The position numbers and the translations under genes were made by a program. Below are positions 1 through 9,500 of a stretch of DNA of 24,298 nt, in pieces. Under the pieces are notes generated by a model, which had not been told where the DNA came from, made no database searches, and worked only from the letters and a program-made list of their open reading frames with translations. The stretch covers positions 1 through 24,298 of the forward strand of contig SKQI01000128.1 in NCBI GenBank assembly GCA_007119095.1. The letters are read 5' to 3'. Numbering within the stretch: the first letter of the stretch is position 1; every line of letters starts with the position of its first letter. The stretch is from Wenzhouxiangella sp. GTDB taxonomy: Bacteria; Pseudomonadota; Gammaproteobacteria; Xanthomonadales; Wenzhouxiangellaceae.

Positions 1-1358
1 AAATCCAGGCCGCCGACCAGGGCGAGAATGGCACCAGTGTCTGCTTCCATGGCCACCAGCGCGGCCTCGGCTACCGGCACCTGGGCCAGGCGCCATTCGT
101 CATCGACCCGACGCACGCGCACCAGATCGCCGGCGGCGAGTACTTCGCTGGCCTCGGTTGGCCGTCTCCCCAGCGAGTCCAGTGCCAGCTGTGGTCTGGC
201 CCAGGCCAAGGACTCGATTTCCAGCACGATGTCTTCCCCGCCGCGCACAATCAGACGGGCCTGCGCTTCGTCGCTTTCCACCACCATCGCCGGAATCAGG
301 TCTGCCACCGGCCGGACCTGGTTGAGCCGGGACTCGATCTCGGCCAGGCTGCCCATGGAATCCGCATCGAACTGCTGCTCGGGGCCACGCCAGCCGTGGC
401 GGCGATCGTAGGCTTGGAGGCCGTCACGGACAGCCTGATCGGCCGCGCGCTGCATCCGCGCATCGACCGTGGTGTGAATGCGATAGCCGCCGCCATATGC
501 TTCGCTGGCGCCCAAGGTATCGACGGCGAACTGGCGCGCCATCTCTGCCATCCAGTCTGCATTTAGCTGGCGGACGGGTCCGTGCAGGCGCGCGTTGTTG
601 GGTTCGGCTCGGGCCAGCGCGTGGGTTTCGGTGTCGATATAGCCCAGCCGCAGCATGCGGTCCAGAACCCAGTTGCGACGAATCATCGCTTGCCGTGGCC
701 CGGACACCGGGTTGTCTCGCGAGGGGGCTTTCGGTAATGCGGCGATCATGGCCATTTCGGCAAGGCTGAGTTCGTCCAGTGTCTTGCCGTAGTACACTTG
801 CGCCGCCGCGCCGATGCCGTAGGCGCGGTGGCCGAGGAATTCCTTGTTTAAATAGAGTTCAAAAATTTGATCCTTGGTCAGTTCCTGTTCAATTTTTACT
901 GCCAGCAGGATTTCCCGCAGCTTCCGGGTAATGGAATACTCGGTCGACAGAAAAAAGCGTCGGGCAACCTGCTGGGTGATTGTGCTGCCGCCCGGGACGC
1001 GGCCGCGGCCCATGGATCGGCCGTACAGCCACACGCCGCGCAACGTGCCTCGCCAATCGATGCCGGGATGGCGGTAAAATCGGTCGTCTTCTGCCGCGAG
1101 AAAGGCGAGGCGCATTTTTTCAGGCACATCGTGGAGCGCGACGGGGGTTCTGCGCTGCTCGCCAACCTCCAGCATGAGTTGGTCGTCGGCCGAATAAATG
1201 CGCAGCGGCACCTGCAGTCGAATATCGCGCAGGGTGTCTACCGAGGGCAGTGTTGGTACGATTGTCAGCCATATCACCGCCACGCCGATTGCCGCTAATG
1301 CGAAAATCAGGAAAAACAGACGGATAGAAAAAACTATTAAAGGCTTTATTCGGACCAT
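1..1358 (-). CDS. mrcA: Penicillin-binding protein 1A (bifunctional transglycosylase/transpeptidase), 3' end outside window
   Basis: Reading the minus strand from the ATG at 1358 gives an open frame of about 452 codons that runs off the left edge. It has a short cytoplasmic start, one membrane segment (about residues 7-34), then a glycosyltransferase family 51 domain. Visible motifs are EDDRF (E90, catalytic glutamate), GGSTITQQ (residues 123-130), RKLREILLAVKIE and the YLNKEFLGHRAYGIGAAAQ stretch. The part after about residue 280, ending near VGGLD at the window edge, matches the PBP1A-specific insert before the transpeptidase domain. The transpeptidase SxxK motif is not in the window. The protein polymerises and cross-links peptidoglycan at the inner membrane. 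It is divergent from pilM, as in Pseudomonas (ponA/pilM). No strong Shine-Dalgarno sequence precedes the start. Confidence in the family is very high; completeness cannot be judged. Confidence 0.95.
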   Translation of the reverse strand, partial: MVRIKPLIVFSIRLFFLIFALAAIGVAVIWLTIVPTLPSVDTLRDIRLQVPLRIYSADDQLMLEVGEQRRTPVALHDVPEKMRLAFLAAEDDRFYRHPGIDWRGTLRGVWLYGRSMGRGRVPGGSTITQQVARRFFLSTEYSITRKLREILLAVKIEQELTKDQIFELYLNKEFLGHRAYGIGAAAQVYYGKTLDELSLAEMAMIAALPKAPSRDNPVSGPRQAMIRRNWVLDRMLRLGYIDTETHALARAEPNNARLHGPVRQLNADWMAEMARQFAVDTLGASEAYGGGYRIHTTVDARMQRAADQAVRDGLQAYDRRHGWRGPEQQFDADSMGSLAEIESRLNQVRPVADLIPAMVVESDEAQARLIVRGGEDIVLEIESLAWARPQLALDSLGRRPTEASEVLAAGDLVRVRRVDDEWRLAQVPVAEAALVAMEADTGAILALVGGLD

Positions 1359-1581
1359 GAGATATGGTAAATGTACATCTGGAGAATCAGGATTCCGGAG
1401 CTTTGGATGCAGGTTCAACCAAAAAGTGCCCTGTCATCGAGGCCTTTTCGGTACCGATTCCAGAGATTAGCACAGGGTCGACGCCTGGCCCGTACCGGGA
1501 CATGGGGATGATTCAAGCCGGCTGTAATGAAATTTGGTCCCAAACGCTTGACTGTGCAGAACAGAGGGTCATGAAAGCACA
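1359..1581. promoter_or_regulatory. Divergent intergenic region between mrcA and pilM
   Basis: These 223 bases separate the two divergent start codons and must hold the promoters of both mrcA and the pilus operon, unless those lie inside the genes. I could not find a convincing -35/-10 pair. A TTGACT at 1548-1553 would place its -10 on the pilM start region (1571-1576, ATGAAA), which is not a good hexamer. No sigma-54 type GG-N10-GC element with the expected sequence was recognised. Short open frames here lack a ribosome site and a recognisable product. Confidence 0.4.
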
Positions 1582-2655
1582 ATGAATGAAATCATGTCGA
1601 AGCTTTTCCGCAGCGCGCCGCCACCCTTGATCGGGGTGGATATCGGCACCAGCAGCGTCAAGCTCCTGCAACTCGCGCCGAACGGATCTGGTTACCGCGT
1701 CGAGGCCTTCGCGGTGGAACCGGTTCCAGAGGGTGCGGTCAGCGAGGGCAGCATATCCGATCCGGATCAGGTCGCCGAAGCCGTCAAGCGCGCGCTCAAG
1801 CGTGGCGGCTTCAAGGCCAAGGCTTGCGCCATGGCGGTAACGGGTTCAGCGGTGATCACCAAGGTGATCAATCTTCCCGCTGACCTGTCCGAAGAGGATA
1901 TCGAGGGCCAGATTGAAGTCGAGGCCAGCCAATACATTCCATATCCCCGGGAAGAGGTAAGCCTGGATTTCGAAATCCTGGGTCCATCCCCTCGCAATGC
2001 CGACCTGCTTGAGATTCTGCTGGCCGCCTCCAAGACCGAGCACGTCGATGCAAGGCGTGAAGTCGCCGAGCTGGCTGGGCTGAACGTCAAAGTGATTGAC
2101 GTCGAGTCCTACGCCATCGCCAATGCATTTACGCTGGTTCGCAAGCGGGCAGGCATTGAAGACTCCGATACGATCGGCATTCTCAACATTGGGTCAACCG
2201 TCTCCACCATGATCGTTTTGCGGGGTGATCGCTCGATCTACAGCCGGGAACACTCTTTTGGCGGCAATCAGCTCGTCGAGGAATGCATGCGTAGATACGG
2301 AATGGACGCTGAGCAGGCAAGTTTCCTGCAGCGCGGTGAGGAGCCGCCGGCCGGGTTCGAAGATGAGGTGCTGGAGCCGTTCCGGCAGAACATCATTCAG
2401 CAGATCAGCCGCGCGCTGCAGTTTTATGCTTCCTCCAGCGATTACACCAGTATCTCTACCTTGTTCATAACCGGCGGTGGTGCCTCGATACCGGGGCTGG
2501 CCGAAGCGGTAGGCAACGAAGTCGGAATTTCCTGTGAAATTGCCGACCCGCTCAAGGACATGCGGCTGTCAGCGAAAACCAGTGCGCGCGCCCTGGAGCA
2601 GGCCAGGCCTTCCCTGACGACCGCCTGCGGACTCGCCTTACGGGGATTCGATTAA
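1582..2655 (+). CDS. pilM: Type IV pilus assembly protein PilM (actin-like ATPase)
   Basis: A protein of 357 residues, the usual PilM length. It is a cytoplasmic actin-fold ATP-binding protein that docks onto the N-terminal peptide of PilN and links the inner-membrane alignment complex to the pilus motor. Visible motifs are the phosphate-1 loop VDIGTSSVKLLQL (near residues 19-31), the phosphate-2 region ILNIGSTVSTMIVL (near 194-207) and the adenosine loop LFITGGGASIPGLAEA (near 294-309). The start at 1582 is chosen because it is the first ATG; an in-frame ATG at 1594 (MSKLFRS) is a plausible alternative, and the ribosome site is weak for both. The stop overlaps the pilN start by one base (TAATG), indicating translational coupling. 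It is the first gene of pilMNOPQ. Confidence 0.96.
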   Translation: MNEIMSKLFRSAPPPLIGVDIGTSSVKLLQLAPNGSGYRVEAFAVEPVPEGAVSEGSISDPDQVAEAVKRALKRGGFKAKACAMAVTGSAVITKVINLPADLSEEDIEGQIEVEASQYIPYPREEVSLDFEILGPSPRNADLLEILLAASKTEHVDARREVAELAGLNVKVIDVESYAIANAFTLVRKRAGIEDSDTIGILNIGSTVSTMIVLRGDRSIYSREHSFGGNQLVEECMRRYGMDAEQASFLQRGEEPPAGFEDEVLEPFRQNIIQQISRALQFYASSSDYTSISTLFITGGGASIPGLAEAVGNEVGISCEIADPLKDMRLSAKTSARALEQARPSLTTACGLALRGFD

Positions 2656-3224
2656 TGGCAAAAATCAACCTATTGCCCTGGCGGGAGAATCTGCGCCAGC
2701 AGCGACAGAAGAACTTCCTGGCCTCGCTGGCTGTGGCTGCCCTGGTCGCCATTGGCGTGGTCCTGGTAGCCAATATGGGCATGAACAACCAGATTTCCGG
2801 CCAGGAAAATCGCAATAACTTCCTGCGTGGTGAAATTCGCAAGCTCGACACTGCCATCGCCCGGATCGAGCGTCTGGAAAGAACGCGCGATGATCTGGTG
2901 ACGAGAAAAAATGTGATCGAGCGCCTGCAGACCAATCGGTCCATGATGGTGCATCTATTCAACCAGTTGGCGCAGACGCTGCCCGAGGGGATCACGCTGA
3001 ACACCGTGCGGCAGGCGGGTCAGCAGCTGACCATTGGCGGTACCAGCGAATCCGAATCGCGTGTTTCGGAGTACATGCGCAACATAGAAAGAGCTGAATG
3101 GCTGCACAGCCCGACCCTGCGAATCGTGGTCCGGTCAGAATCGGCAGACCGTCCGGGTCAGCCGCACCGTTTCGAACTGACGGCGCGGGTTGCAGCCCCG
3201 GGCCAGGAAGACGAGGAGAACTGA
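2655..3224 (+). CDS. pilN: Type IV pilus inner-membrane protein PilN
   Basis: A protein of 189 residues with the diagnostic N-terminus MAKINLLPWRENLR. This INLLPWRE-type peptide is the known PilM-binding motif. One transmembrane helix follows (about residues 22-43), then a periplasmic coiled coil rich in R, E and L (about 50-100) and a ferredoxin-like periplasmic domain that pairs with PilO. The ATG overlaps the pilM stop by one base. GGGG at 2641-2645 precedes the start. PilN and PilO form the heterodimer that aligns the inner-membrane platform with the PilQ secretin. Nothing is missing compared with family members. Confidence 0.95.
   Translation: MAKINLLPWRENLRQQRQKNFLASLAVAALVAIGVVLVANMGMNNQISGQENRNNFLRGEIRKLDTAIARIERLERTRDDLVTRKNVIERLQTNRSMMVHLFNQLAQTLPEGITLNTVRQAGQQLTIGGTSESESRVSEYMRNIERAEWLHSPTLRIVVRSESADRPGQPHRFELTARVAAPGQEDEEN
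3213..3218 (+). promoter_or_regulatory. Ribosome binding site deciding the pilO start
   Basis: GAGGAG lies ten bases before the ATG at 3229, inside the last codons of pilN. It favours the 3229 start over the in-frame TTG at 3190, which would add 13 unlikely residues rich in arginine. Confidence 0.7.
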
Positions 3225-3228
3225 GCGC

Positions 3229-3843
3229 ATGGATCTCAATGAACTGAAGGACCTCGACTTCAATAATCTGGGCAGCGCTTCGACCGGTGCGAAGTCACTG
3301 ATTATCGCAGTGGTCTGCATCCTGATTCTGGTCGGCGGCTACTTTCTGTTGATCAAGGAGAAGCGGGAGCGTCTCGAGCGCGTTGAACAGACCGAGGTTC
3401 AACTGCGTACGGAGTTTTCTGAAAAGCAGCAAAAGGCGGCTAATCTGGAGCGCTACGAAGCGCAGCTGGAAGAAATGGAAGAGCTGCTGGCCTCGATGCT
3501 GCAGCAACTGCCGTCGCGGACCGAAATGCCGGACATCCTGGTGGATATCTCCAGGACTGCGCAGGGATCAGGTATTCGCAATGAGTTGTTCGAGCCGCGC
3601 GCTGAAGTCGTTCGGGAGTTCTATGCCGAACAGCCGATCAGCGTCAGGCTGGTCGGCTCTTATCATGATTTTGGCGCTTTCGTCAGTTCGGTGGCTTCCC
3701 TGTCCCGGGTAGTAATCCTGACCATGCGTGACATTTCGCTGCAGCCGGTTGCCGGCGGCGATTTGCGCATGGAGGGGACGGTGACGACCTACCGGTATCT
3801 GGACGATTCAGAAATGGATAACAGCACAGGGCAGCGGAGATGA
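3229..3843 (+). CDS. pilO: Type IV pilus inner-membrane protein PilO
   Basis: A protein of 204 residues from the ATG at 3229, which has a GAGGAG ribosome site. The layout is typical of PilO: a short cytoplasmic tail, one membrane helix (about residues 22-42, rich in I, V and L), a charged coiled coil (about 45-95) and a periplasmic PilO domain beginning near the LPSRTEMPDILVDISRTAQ stretch. It dimerises with PilN and holds the lipoprotein PilP. The gene begins four bases after the pilN stop, and its own stop lies just before the preferred pilP start, consistent with one polycistronic message. Confidence 0.95.
   Translation: MDLNELKDLDFNNLGSASTGAKSLIIAVVCILILVGGYFLLIKEKRERLERVEQTEVQLRTEFSEKQQKAANLERYEAQLEEMEELLASMLQQLPSRTEMPDILVDISRTAQGSGIRNELFEPRAEVVREFYAEQPISVRLVGSYHDFGAFVSSVASLSRVVILTMRDISLQPVAGGDLRMEGTVTTYRYLDDSEMDNSTGQRR
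3836..3839 (+). promoter_or_regulatory. Ribosome binding site deciding the pilP start
   Basis: GGAG sits six bases before the ATG at 3846 but directly abuts the ATG at 3840. This spacing favours 3846 as the true pilP start. Confidence 0.55.
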
Positions 3844-3845
3844 AC

Positions 3846-4385
3846 ATGACTGGAAACGCCGCCAAACTCGTGACCATGCTATTGGCCGTGACGCTGCTCG
3901 CCGCCTGCGAGCGTGGCACCAGCGATCTCGAACGCTGGGTGGCTGATACATTGCGGACACCCGGTGGTGAGATCGATCCGATTCCGCCTGTCGCAACGCC
4001 GGAAGTGGTGACCTACGTCGCTTTTGACTTGCGCGACCCATTCCAGCGTCGCGTGGCTCGCCCCGATGAGCCCGTTGATGATGTGGAAGAGGGAACCGCG
4101 GCCACTATCCGGCCCGACGCAGATCGACCGCGCGAATTCCTCGAGAATTTCCCGCTGGATACATTGCGCATGGTCGGGACTCTGGAGCTCGAGGGCGTCA
4201 ATTTCGCCTTGATCAGGGATAACGACAACGTCATCCACCGCGTTTCCGAGGGCAATTACATGGGCGGTAACCATGGACGCGTGGTGCGCGTTCGTGGCGA
4301 CCGTGTAGAACTAACGGAGCTGGTCGAAGACCCTCGCGGTGGCTGGACTGAGCGCCGCGCGCAAGTAGTCATGGCCGACAACTGA
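3846..4385 (+). CDS. pilP: Type IV pilus lipoprotein PilP
   Basis: A protein of 179 residues from the preferred ATG at 3846; an ATG at 3840 would add two residues and overlap the pilO stop. The N-terminus is a lipoprotein signal with lipobox LLAAC, lipid-attachment cysteine C21. A flexible proline- and charge-rich linker follows. The C-terminal domain (about residues 95-175) contains the family signature LRMVGTLELEGVNFALI and GNYMGGNHGRVVRVR, a small beta-sandwich known from PilP/HofP proteins. PilP is anchored in the inner membrane, binds PilN/PilO and contacts the periplasmic N-domains of PilQ, so it is the bridge of the alignment complex. It is the fourth gene of the operon, 79 bases before the preferred pilQ start. 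Confidence 0.94.
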   Translation: MTGNAAKLVTMLLAVTLLAACERGTSDLERWVADTLRTPGGEIDPIPPVATPEVVTYVAFDLRDPFQRRVARPDEPVDDVEEGTAATIRPDADRPREFLENFPLDTLRMVGTLELEGVNFALIRDNDNVIHRVSEGNYMGGNHGRVVRVRGDRVELTELVEDPRGGWTERRAQVVMADN

Positions 4386-4452
4386 TAACTGTGGCCGAAC
4401 AGCAAGGATCCGAACACAGATGAAGACAACAACGAAATCCAGGGTCTCAAAT

Positions 4453-4457
4453 GGGAG
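4453..4457 (+). promoter_or_regulatory. Ribosome binding site deciding the pilQ start
   Basis: GGGAG lies seven bases before the ATG at 4465. A weaker AAGGA at 4404-4408 lies eleven bases before an upstream in-frame ATG at 4420, so the shorter form is preferred. Confidence 0.6.
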
Positions 4458-4464
4458 AAAAACG

Positions 4465-6561
4465 ATGAACAGCGGTAGCAAGGCGACAGTGCTCCTGGTT
4501 GGGCTGTTCTGCTTGTTTTCGTGGGCCACGGCAGCAGAGTTGACCGATGTGACGGTGGAAACAGTGGATGGCGAGGTTCGGTTTGTTCTGCAGACTGATG
4601 CCGCTCCGCCGAATCCGACCGTCTTTGTTACCGAGCAGCCGCCGCGGATTGTGCTGGAATTGCCCGATACAACCACGCGCATGCGCGGCGACCGAGTGGC
4701 GTTGGGCGCGGGTCCTGCACAAAGTTACATGGCTTTGAGTGCCGGCGGGCGAACTCGGCTGGTCATCGATCTGAACCGCGTGGTTCCATACGATGTGTCT
4801 GTCGAATCTGATCGCGTGGTCCTTGCCCTGGATGCTGGTGCTGCGCGGGCAGCGCCGACGACCACCGTTGGCGGCGCCGGCTTCGAGATCACCGGCATTG
4901 ATTTCCGTCGGGGAACCGACGGAGAGAGCCGCGTGATCATCGACTTTGATCGCGCCGGGGTCAACATGAGCGTCAATGAACGTGCCTCTGGTTTGAGAAT
5001 CGATCTGTTCGATACACGCCTGCAGCGCAACCTTTTCCAACGGCTGGATGTGGCCGATTTTGCCACCCCGGTTCAGTTCATCACCCCGGAGCAGCGTGGC
5101 GACAATGTGCGTCTGCAGCTGGACATTTCTGGCACCTACCAACACATGGCCTATCAGACGGCGGATCGCCTGGTCATCGAGGTCGGCCGTCCGGAGCCCG
5201 AGCCGGTGCGTGACCGCGAGCTGCAATTTTTTGAAGAGCGAGAATACGAAGGCAGCCGGGTGACCCTGAACTTCCAGGAAATCCAGGTGCGCTCGGTGTT
5301 GCAGCTGATTGCAGACGTATCGGACTTGAATATCGTGGTTTCCGATTCGGTCAGCGGTGCGCTCACCCTGCGTCTGACCAATGTGCCCTGGGATCAGGCA
5401 CTGGATATCATCCTCGAGACTCGAAACCTGGATATGCGACGTTCCGGCAATGTCATCTGGATTGCCCCGGCGAACGAAATTGCCCAGCGCGAGCAGCAGG
5501 TTTTGCGGGCACGGGCCGAGCGGCAGAGTCTAGAGCCGTTGCGGACCGCGATGATCTCGGTCAGTTACGCCGATGCTGGTGAACTGGCAACCCTGATTCG
5601 CGCGGCGTCGTCCGATTCCGAACAGGGGCTATTGTCCTCGCGCGGTTCGATCACCGTCGATCAGCGCACCAACACCCTGCTCATTGCTGACACCATCGAG
5701 CAGATCGACGAAATTCGCAGCCTGGTCGCTGAGCTGGATCGACCGGTCCGGCAGGTGCTGATCGAATCACGCATCGTCATTGCTCGACACGATTTCAACC
5801 ACGAGCTTGGTGTTCGCTTTGGTGTGACTGCGGCGCGAGAGGATTCGCGCTCCAACTTGCTGGCGACCTCGGGCAGCTCCACCGGCCTTGATCCGATGAA
5901 CCGCCAGGCCATCCTCAACCGTCGTGCCACCCAGGGTGGTACCAGCCTGCCGGTGGATCCGCCGGCGCTGAACGATCGACTCAACGTCAACCTGCCGGTC
6001 ACCAGTCCGGCCGGACGACTGGGCTTCAGCGTGCTGGCTGCCGACTACCTGCTTGATCTGGAGTTGAGTGCGCTGGAAGCCGAAGGGCAGGGTGAGGTGA
6101 TCTCCACCCCCAGGGTGATTACCGCCAACCAGGCCCAGGCCGTCATCAAGCAAGGTGTGCAAATTCCTTACCAGGAGGCCACCCAGGCCGGCGCAGGCAC
6201 GGCCGTTTCCTTCCAGGAGGCCAATCTCGAAATGGAAGTGACGCCGTTGATCACGCCTGACAACCGCGTTCAGATGAGCCTGAAGATTACCCAGAACACG
6301 ATCGGTGAAATCTTCGCCGGCGTACCGTCGATTGACACCCGAGAGCTCGAAACTCGCGTGCTGATCGACAACGGACAGACTGTTGTACTGGGCGGTATCT
6401 TCCAGGAAGAGCGCAACTTCGATACCAGCAAGGTGCCGGTACTTGGGGATGTGCCGGTACTCGGGGCCTTGTTCCGCAACCGCGGGACCCGGGATCAGAA
6501 GCGTGAGCTGCTGATCTTCGTGACTCCAACTATTCTCGATGACCGAGTGATTCTGGATTGA
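4465..6561 (+). CDS. pilQ: Type IV pilus secretin PilQ
   Basis: A protein of 698 residues from the ATG at 4465; starting at 4420 would give 713. A signal peptide (about residues 1-24, cleaved after ATAA) is followed by two AMIN-type peptidoglycan-binding domains (about 25-120 and 135-245), an STN/N0 domain starting near VTLNFQEIQVRSVLQLIAD (residue 266), an N1 secretin domain (about 365-430) and the secretin barrel domain to the end. Conserved secretin motifs include VISTPRVITANQAQA (near 546) and VPVLGDVPVLGALFRNRG (near 656), with the usual final beta strands LLIFVTPTIL. PilQ forms the outer-membrane gated pore through which the pilus passes. It has full family length. In Pseudomonas the next genes are aroK and aroB; here a large lipoprotein follows instead. 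Confidence 0.96.
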   Translation: MNSGSKATVLLVGLFCLFSWATAAELTDVTVETVDGEVRFVLQTDAAPPNPTVFVTEQPPRIVLELPDTTTRMRGDRVALGAGPAQSYMALSAGGRTRLVIDLNRVVPYDVSVESDRVVLALDAGAARAAPTTTVGGAGFEITGIDFRRGTDGESRVIIDFDRAGVNMSVNERASGLRIDLFDTRLQRNLFQRLDVADFATPVQFITPEQRGDNVRLQLDISGTYQHMAYQTADRLVIEVGRPEPEPVRDRELQFFEEREYEGSRVTLNFQEIQVRSVLQLIADVSDLNIVVSDSVSGALTLRLTNVPWDQALDIILETRNLDMRRSGNVIWIAPANEIAQREQQVLRARAERQSLEPLRTAMISVSYADAGELATLIRAASSDSEQGLLSSRGSITVDQRTNTLLIADTIEQIDEIRSLVAELDRPVRQVLIESRIVIARHDFNHELGVRFGVTAAREDSRSNLLATSGSSTGLDPMNRQAILNRRATQGGTSLPVDPPALNDRLNVNLPVTSPAGRLGFSVLAADYLLDLELSALEAEGQGEVISTPRVITANQAQAVIKQGVQIPYQEATQAGAGTAVSFQEANLEMEVTPLITPDNRVQMSLKITQNTIGEIFAGVPSIDTRELETRVLIDNGQTVVLGGIFQEERNFDTSKVPVLGDVPVLGALFRNRGTRDQKRELLIFVTPTILDDRVILD

Positions 6562-6587
6562 TCATGACGAATGACCGGGAAACAGAA

Positions 6588-9500
6588 ATGTTGGCCAAGA
6601 CAAATAAACAATCGGGATTCATCAACATGAATATGAGCAAGTTTTTGGGAGCCGTCGCCTTTGCTCTGATCTTGACTGCCTGCGGTGGTGGTAGCAGCAA
6701 TCAAAGCATTGGTCCCGGGCCGAGCGGTTCCTTGCAGATTTCCGCCGGCTCTGCCGAGGTGCGGGCCAACCCGGAGGGTTTTGCGCCCAACCCCAATAGT
6801 CCACACACTACCGAGATTCAGGTACGGTTCCGTCAGGCCAGCGGCTCCAACGTGGCCGACGGCACATCGGTGAATTTGTCTACCGGCAATGCCGCCGTTG
6901 GGGTGGTTTCCCCGGTCGCTGACCCGGCCGCTACCGGCAGTACCGTTTCTTCACAGACGGCTGCCGGTATTGCACGATTCTGGTTTACGGCGGGCGCTCA
7001 GGCGGGAACAGTCACCCTGACTGCGTCGGCGTCCAGCCCGGACAGCGGCGCCAGCCTGTCTTCCTCCATCACGATCACGGTGGCACCTGATGATGGCACC
7101 GGTCCAAGGCGCGTGGAAATTACCGCCGGAGACACAGAGCTGCCGGCCAACGTGCTCAATCTGCAGCCATCCTCCAACAGTCTGTTTTCGACCCAGGTTA
7201 ATGTCCGGGTGCTTTCTGCCAGTGGTGGTTCCGTTGAAGACGGCACTGCAGTGACCATTGGCGTTGACAATGCCGGTCGTGCGGTCGTTTCCCCGCTTGA
7301 CGATCCGCTCGCAAGCGGTGCTACGGCATCTGCATCGGTCGTTGCCGGGTTCGCCCGATTCCTGGTGACCTCCCAGGCCAACACGGGTCCAGTCGTACTG
7401 ACCGTAGGCGCGGCGGGCGATGCCGACGGCGAAAACCTGCAGGGTGATCCACTCACCATCAATATTGTGCCCAACGAGCAAGATAGCAGTCGCCTGCGCA
7501 TCAGCGGCGCCAGTACGATGCCGGCCAATACCCAGGGTGTGCCCATCTTTATCGGTTCTCCGTTCATCAATGAGCTGACGGTGGAATACACGGGTCCGGA
7601 CGGCCAGGTGGGGCAGGTGGACGGTGGCGAAATCGCCGTGGCCGTTGCACCGATCTTCCGCGGTGCGTTCTCGACCCTGGATGATCCGTCGACGCCTGAC
7701 AACGAATTCGAGATCCTGGTCGGCGCTGGTCCGGTGATCATGACCGCTGGCGTGACGACCCTGTTCATTCACAGCTTCGATCGTCCGGGTCCGTTGGAAG
7801 TCACCGTACTGGCGCAGGACGCCGAAACCGGTGAGCGCTTCTCGGAAAAATTCGTTGTTGATATCGTCGATGGTGCCGCTGATTTCCTGCCGGCAAGCAT
7901 TGACTTCAGCGTCGGTCCGGAGCCGGTGTATGTCACCGGATCCGGTGGCGCGACCACCAAGCAAATGCAGCTGATCGTTCGGGATTCCGGCGGCAACCTG
8001 GTGCCTGACCCGGAAGCCGATGGTGTCAGCTGGAACAACGTTCTGCTCGAACTCGATGCTCCGGCCGGCAGCGGTGCCCGCTTGACCGGCACCGGAACCG
8101 ATGGTCCGGTCAGTAGTGAATCCGCCATTCGCGTGCGCACCGTCAACGGGATTGCCGCCTTCAGTCTGAATGCGGGTTCCGAAATTGGTCCACATCGGAT
8201 CACCGCGACCGTTGATCGTGCGGACAACAATGTCGACAACGAGCTGACCGATCCGCTGACTGCCGACAGCTTGATTCGGGTGGGTGATGGACGTCTGTTC
8301 TCGCTGCGCCTGGTCAGCCCACCGATCAATTCCATTCTGGTCAATCGCACGATTGACTCAGTCGATCCGGATTTCGAGCCAGTGCTTGACCCGGAGTCCG
8401 GCGATTTCGTGCCGCCGTCTCCCGATGGCACCTATTCGCTGACCGTGACGGTCATTGCCACCGACAAACAGGGTAATCCGCCGCTGTCGGGTTCGAACAT
8501 CCGCTTCGGGAAGATCGACTCTCCCCTGACGCCCACTATTCCAGGTTTCTTCGTGTTCTCCGGTGCTCAGGGTGACCCGCAGGAAGGCGGCGTTCTGTTC
8601 ACCGCGCTGGATGTAGCCGAGGGCTTCCTCGATGACCCGACGCGTCCGGATGAAGCCGTCGAGCCGGGGGATACGATTGCCCTGTTCGGCAAGGCTGTTC
8701 CTGGTAATCGCGAACACGAAGCGGTGAGAACCATCGCCAGCGTGATCGACGAGACCAGTGTCACCGTAACCGAGCCGTTCAACCCGAACGATGCCACGGG
8801 CAGCCCGGTGGATGACGGCGCCGTGATTCCCTGGGTGATCGGGCGTTCCGAAGTCGGATTCATCGACTCCAGTCTGACGCTTGACAGCCGCGGCCGCGGC
8901 AGCGTTCGCATGACCTACCCGGTCAACGCGATTGGCGCCCCGGTTGTGCTTTGGGCGCAGGGAGACCGGATCGAGTCTTCGCTGATCAAGACGGTGGCCG
9001 ATGTGGAAGCGTCTGTGTTCCCGGGTATTGCCCCCCTGCGCCTGACGGTCTCGCCCGGTGTCGTTCGCGGCAACACGTCGTCGACGGTGACGTTGTGCCT
9101 CGAGGATGCCCTGAGAGCGCCCGTCAACAACACCTTTGTCCGCGGCTTTGTATCAGACGGCCCGGCTTCCGGCTCGCTGGACGGGTTCCCGATGCCCGGC
9201 TTCACCGAACAGGCCACTGGCAGCGCCGGACCAGGCTGTGTCAACACCGTTCTGACTACGACGGGAATGATTCCTGACGGCGACGAATCTACCGTTACCT
9301 TTAGCGTTGGTGAAGCAACGGCGGACGTTCAGGTTGTTGATCCGAATGCTGCGCTGTTGTTGGTTGATCCGCATCTGCTGATCGACAACTCGCCGAACCA
9401 GTTCCAGCGGACCATTACCTTGACCCTGCTGAACCCGAACAATGAGCCCATTGTTGGCGTTCCGCTGAGCGGCGAATGTGATGGCGGCGACGGCACCCTG

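Noticed and set aside
1490..1581. Possible sigma-54 or sigma-70 promoter for pilMNOPQ
   Set aside because: TTGACT at 1548 has no matching -10 at the right distance, and a TGGCCC near 1486 lacks the TTGC partner of a sigma-54 site.
1364..1585. Small plus-strand open frame in the mrcA-pilM gap
   Set aside because: The 73-residue product has no recognisable features, no ribosome site and runs into pilM in another frame; the gap is better explained as promoter DNA.
4447..5226. Minus-strand open frame of 259 codons opposite the pilQ start
   Set aside because: No motif, no ribosome site, and antisense to the PilQ signal peptide and AMIN domains.
6951..8195. Long open frame (414 codons) on the minus strand inside the Ig-like lipoprotein gene
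   Set aside because: It is antisense to a gene with a clear signal, lipobox and repeat domains. The translation is low-complexity and unlike any family; long antisense frames are common in high-G+C coding DNA.
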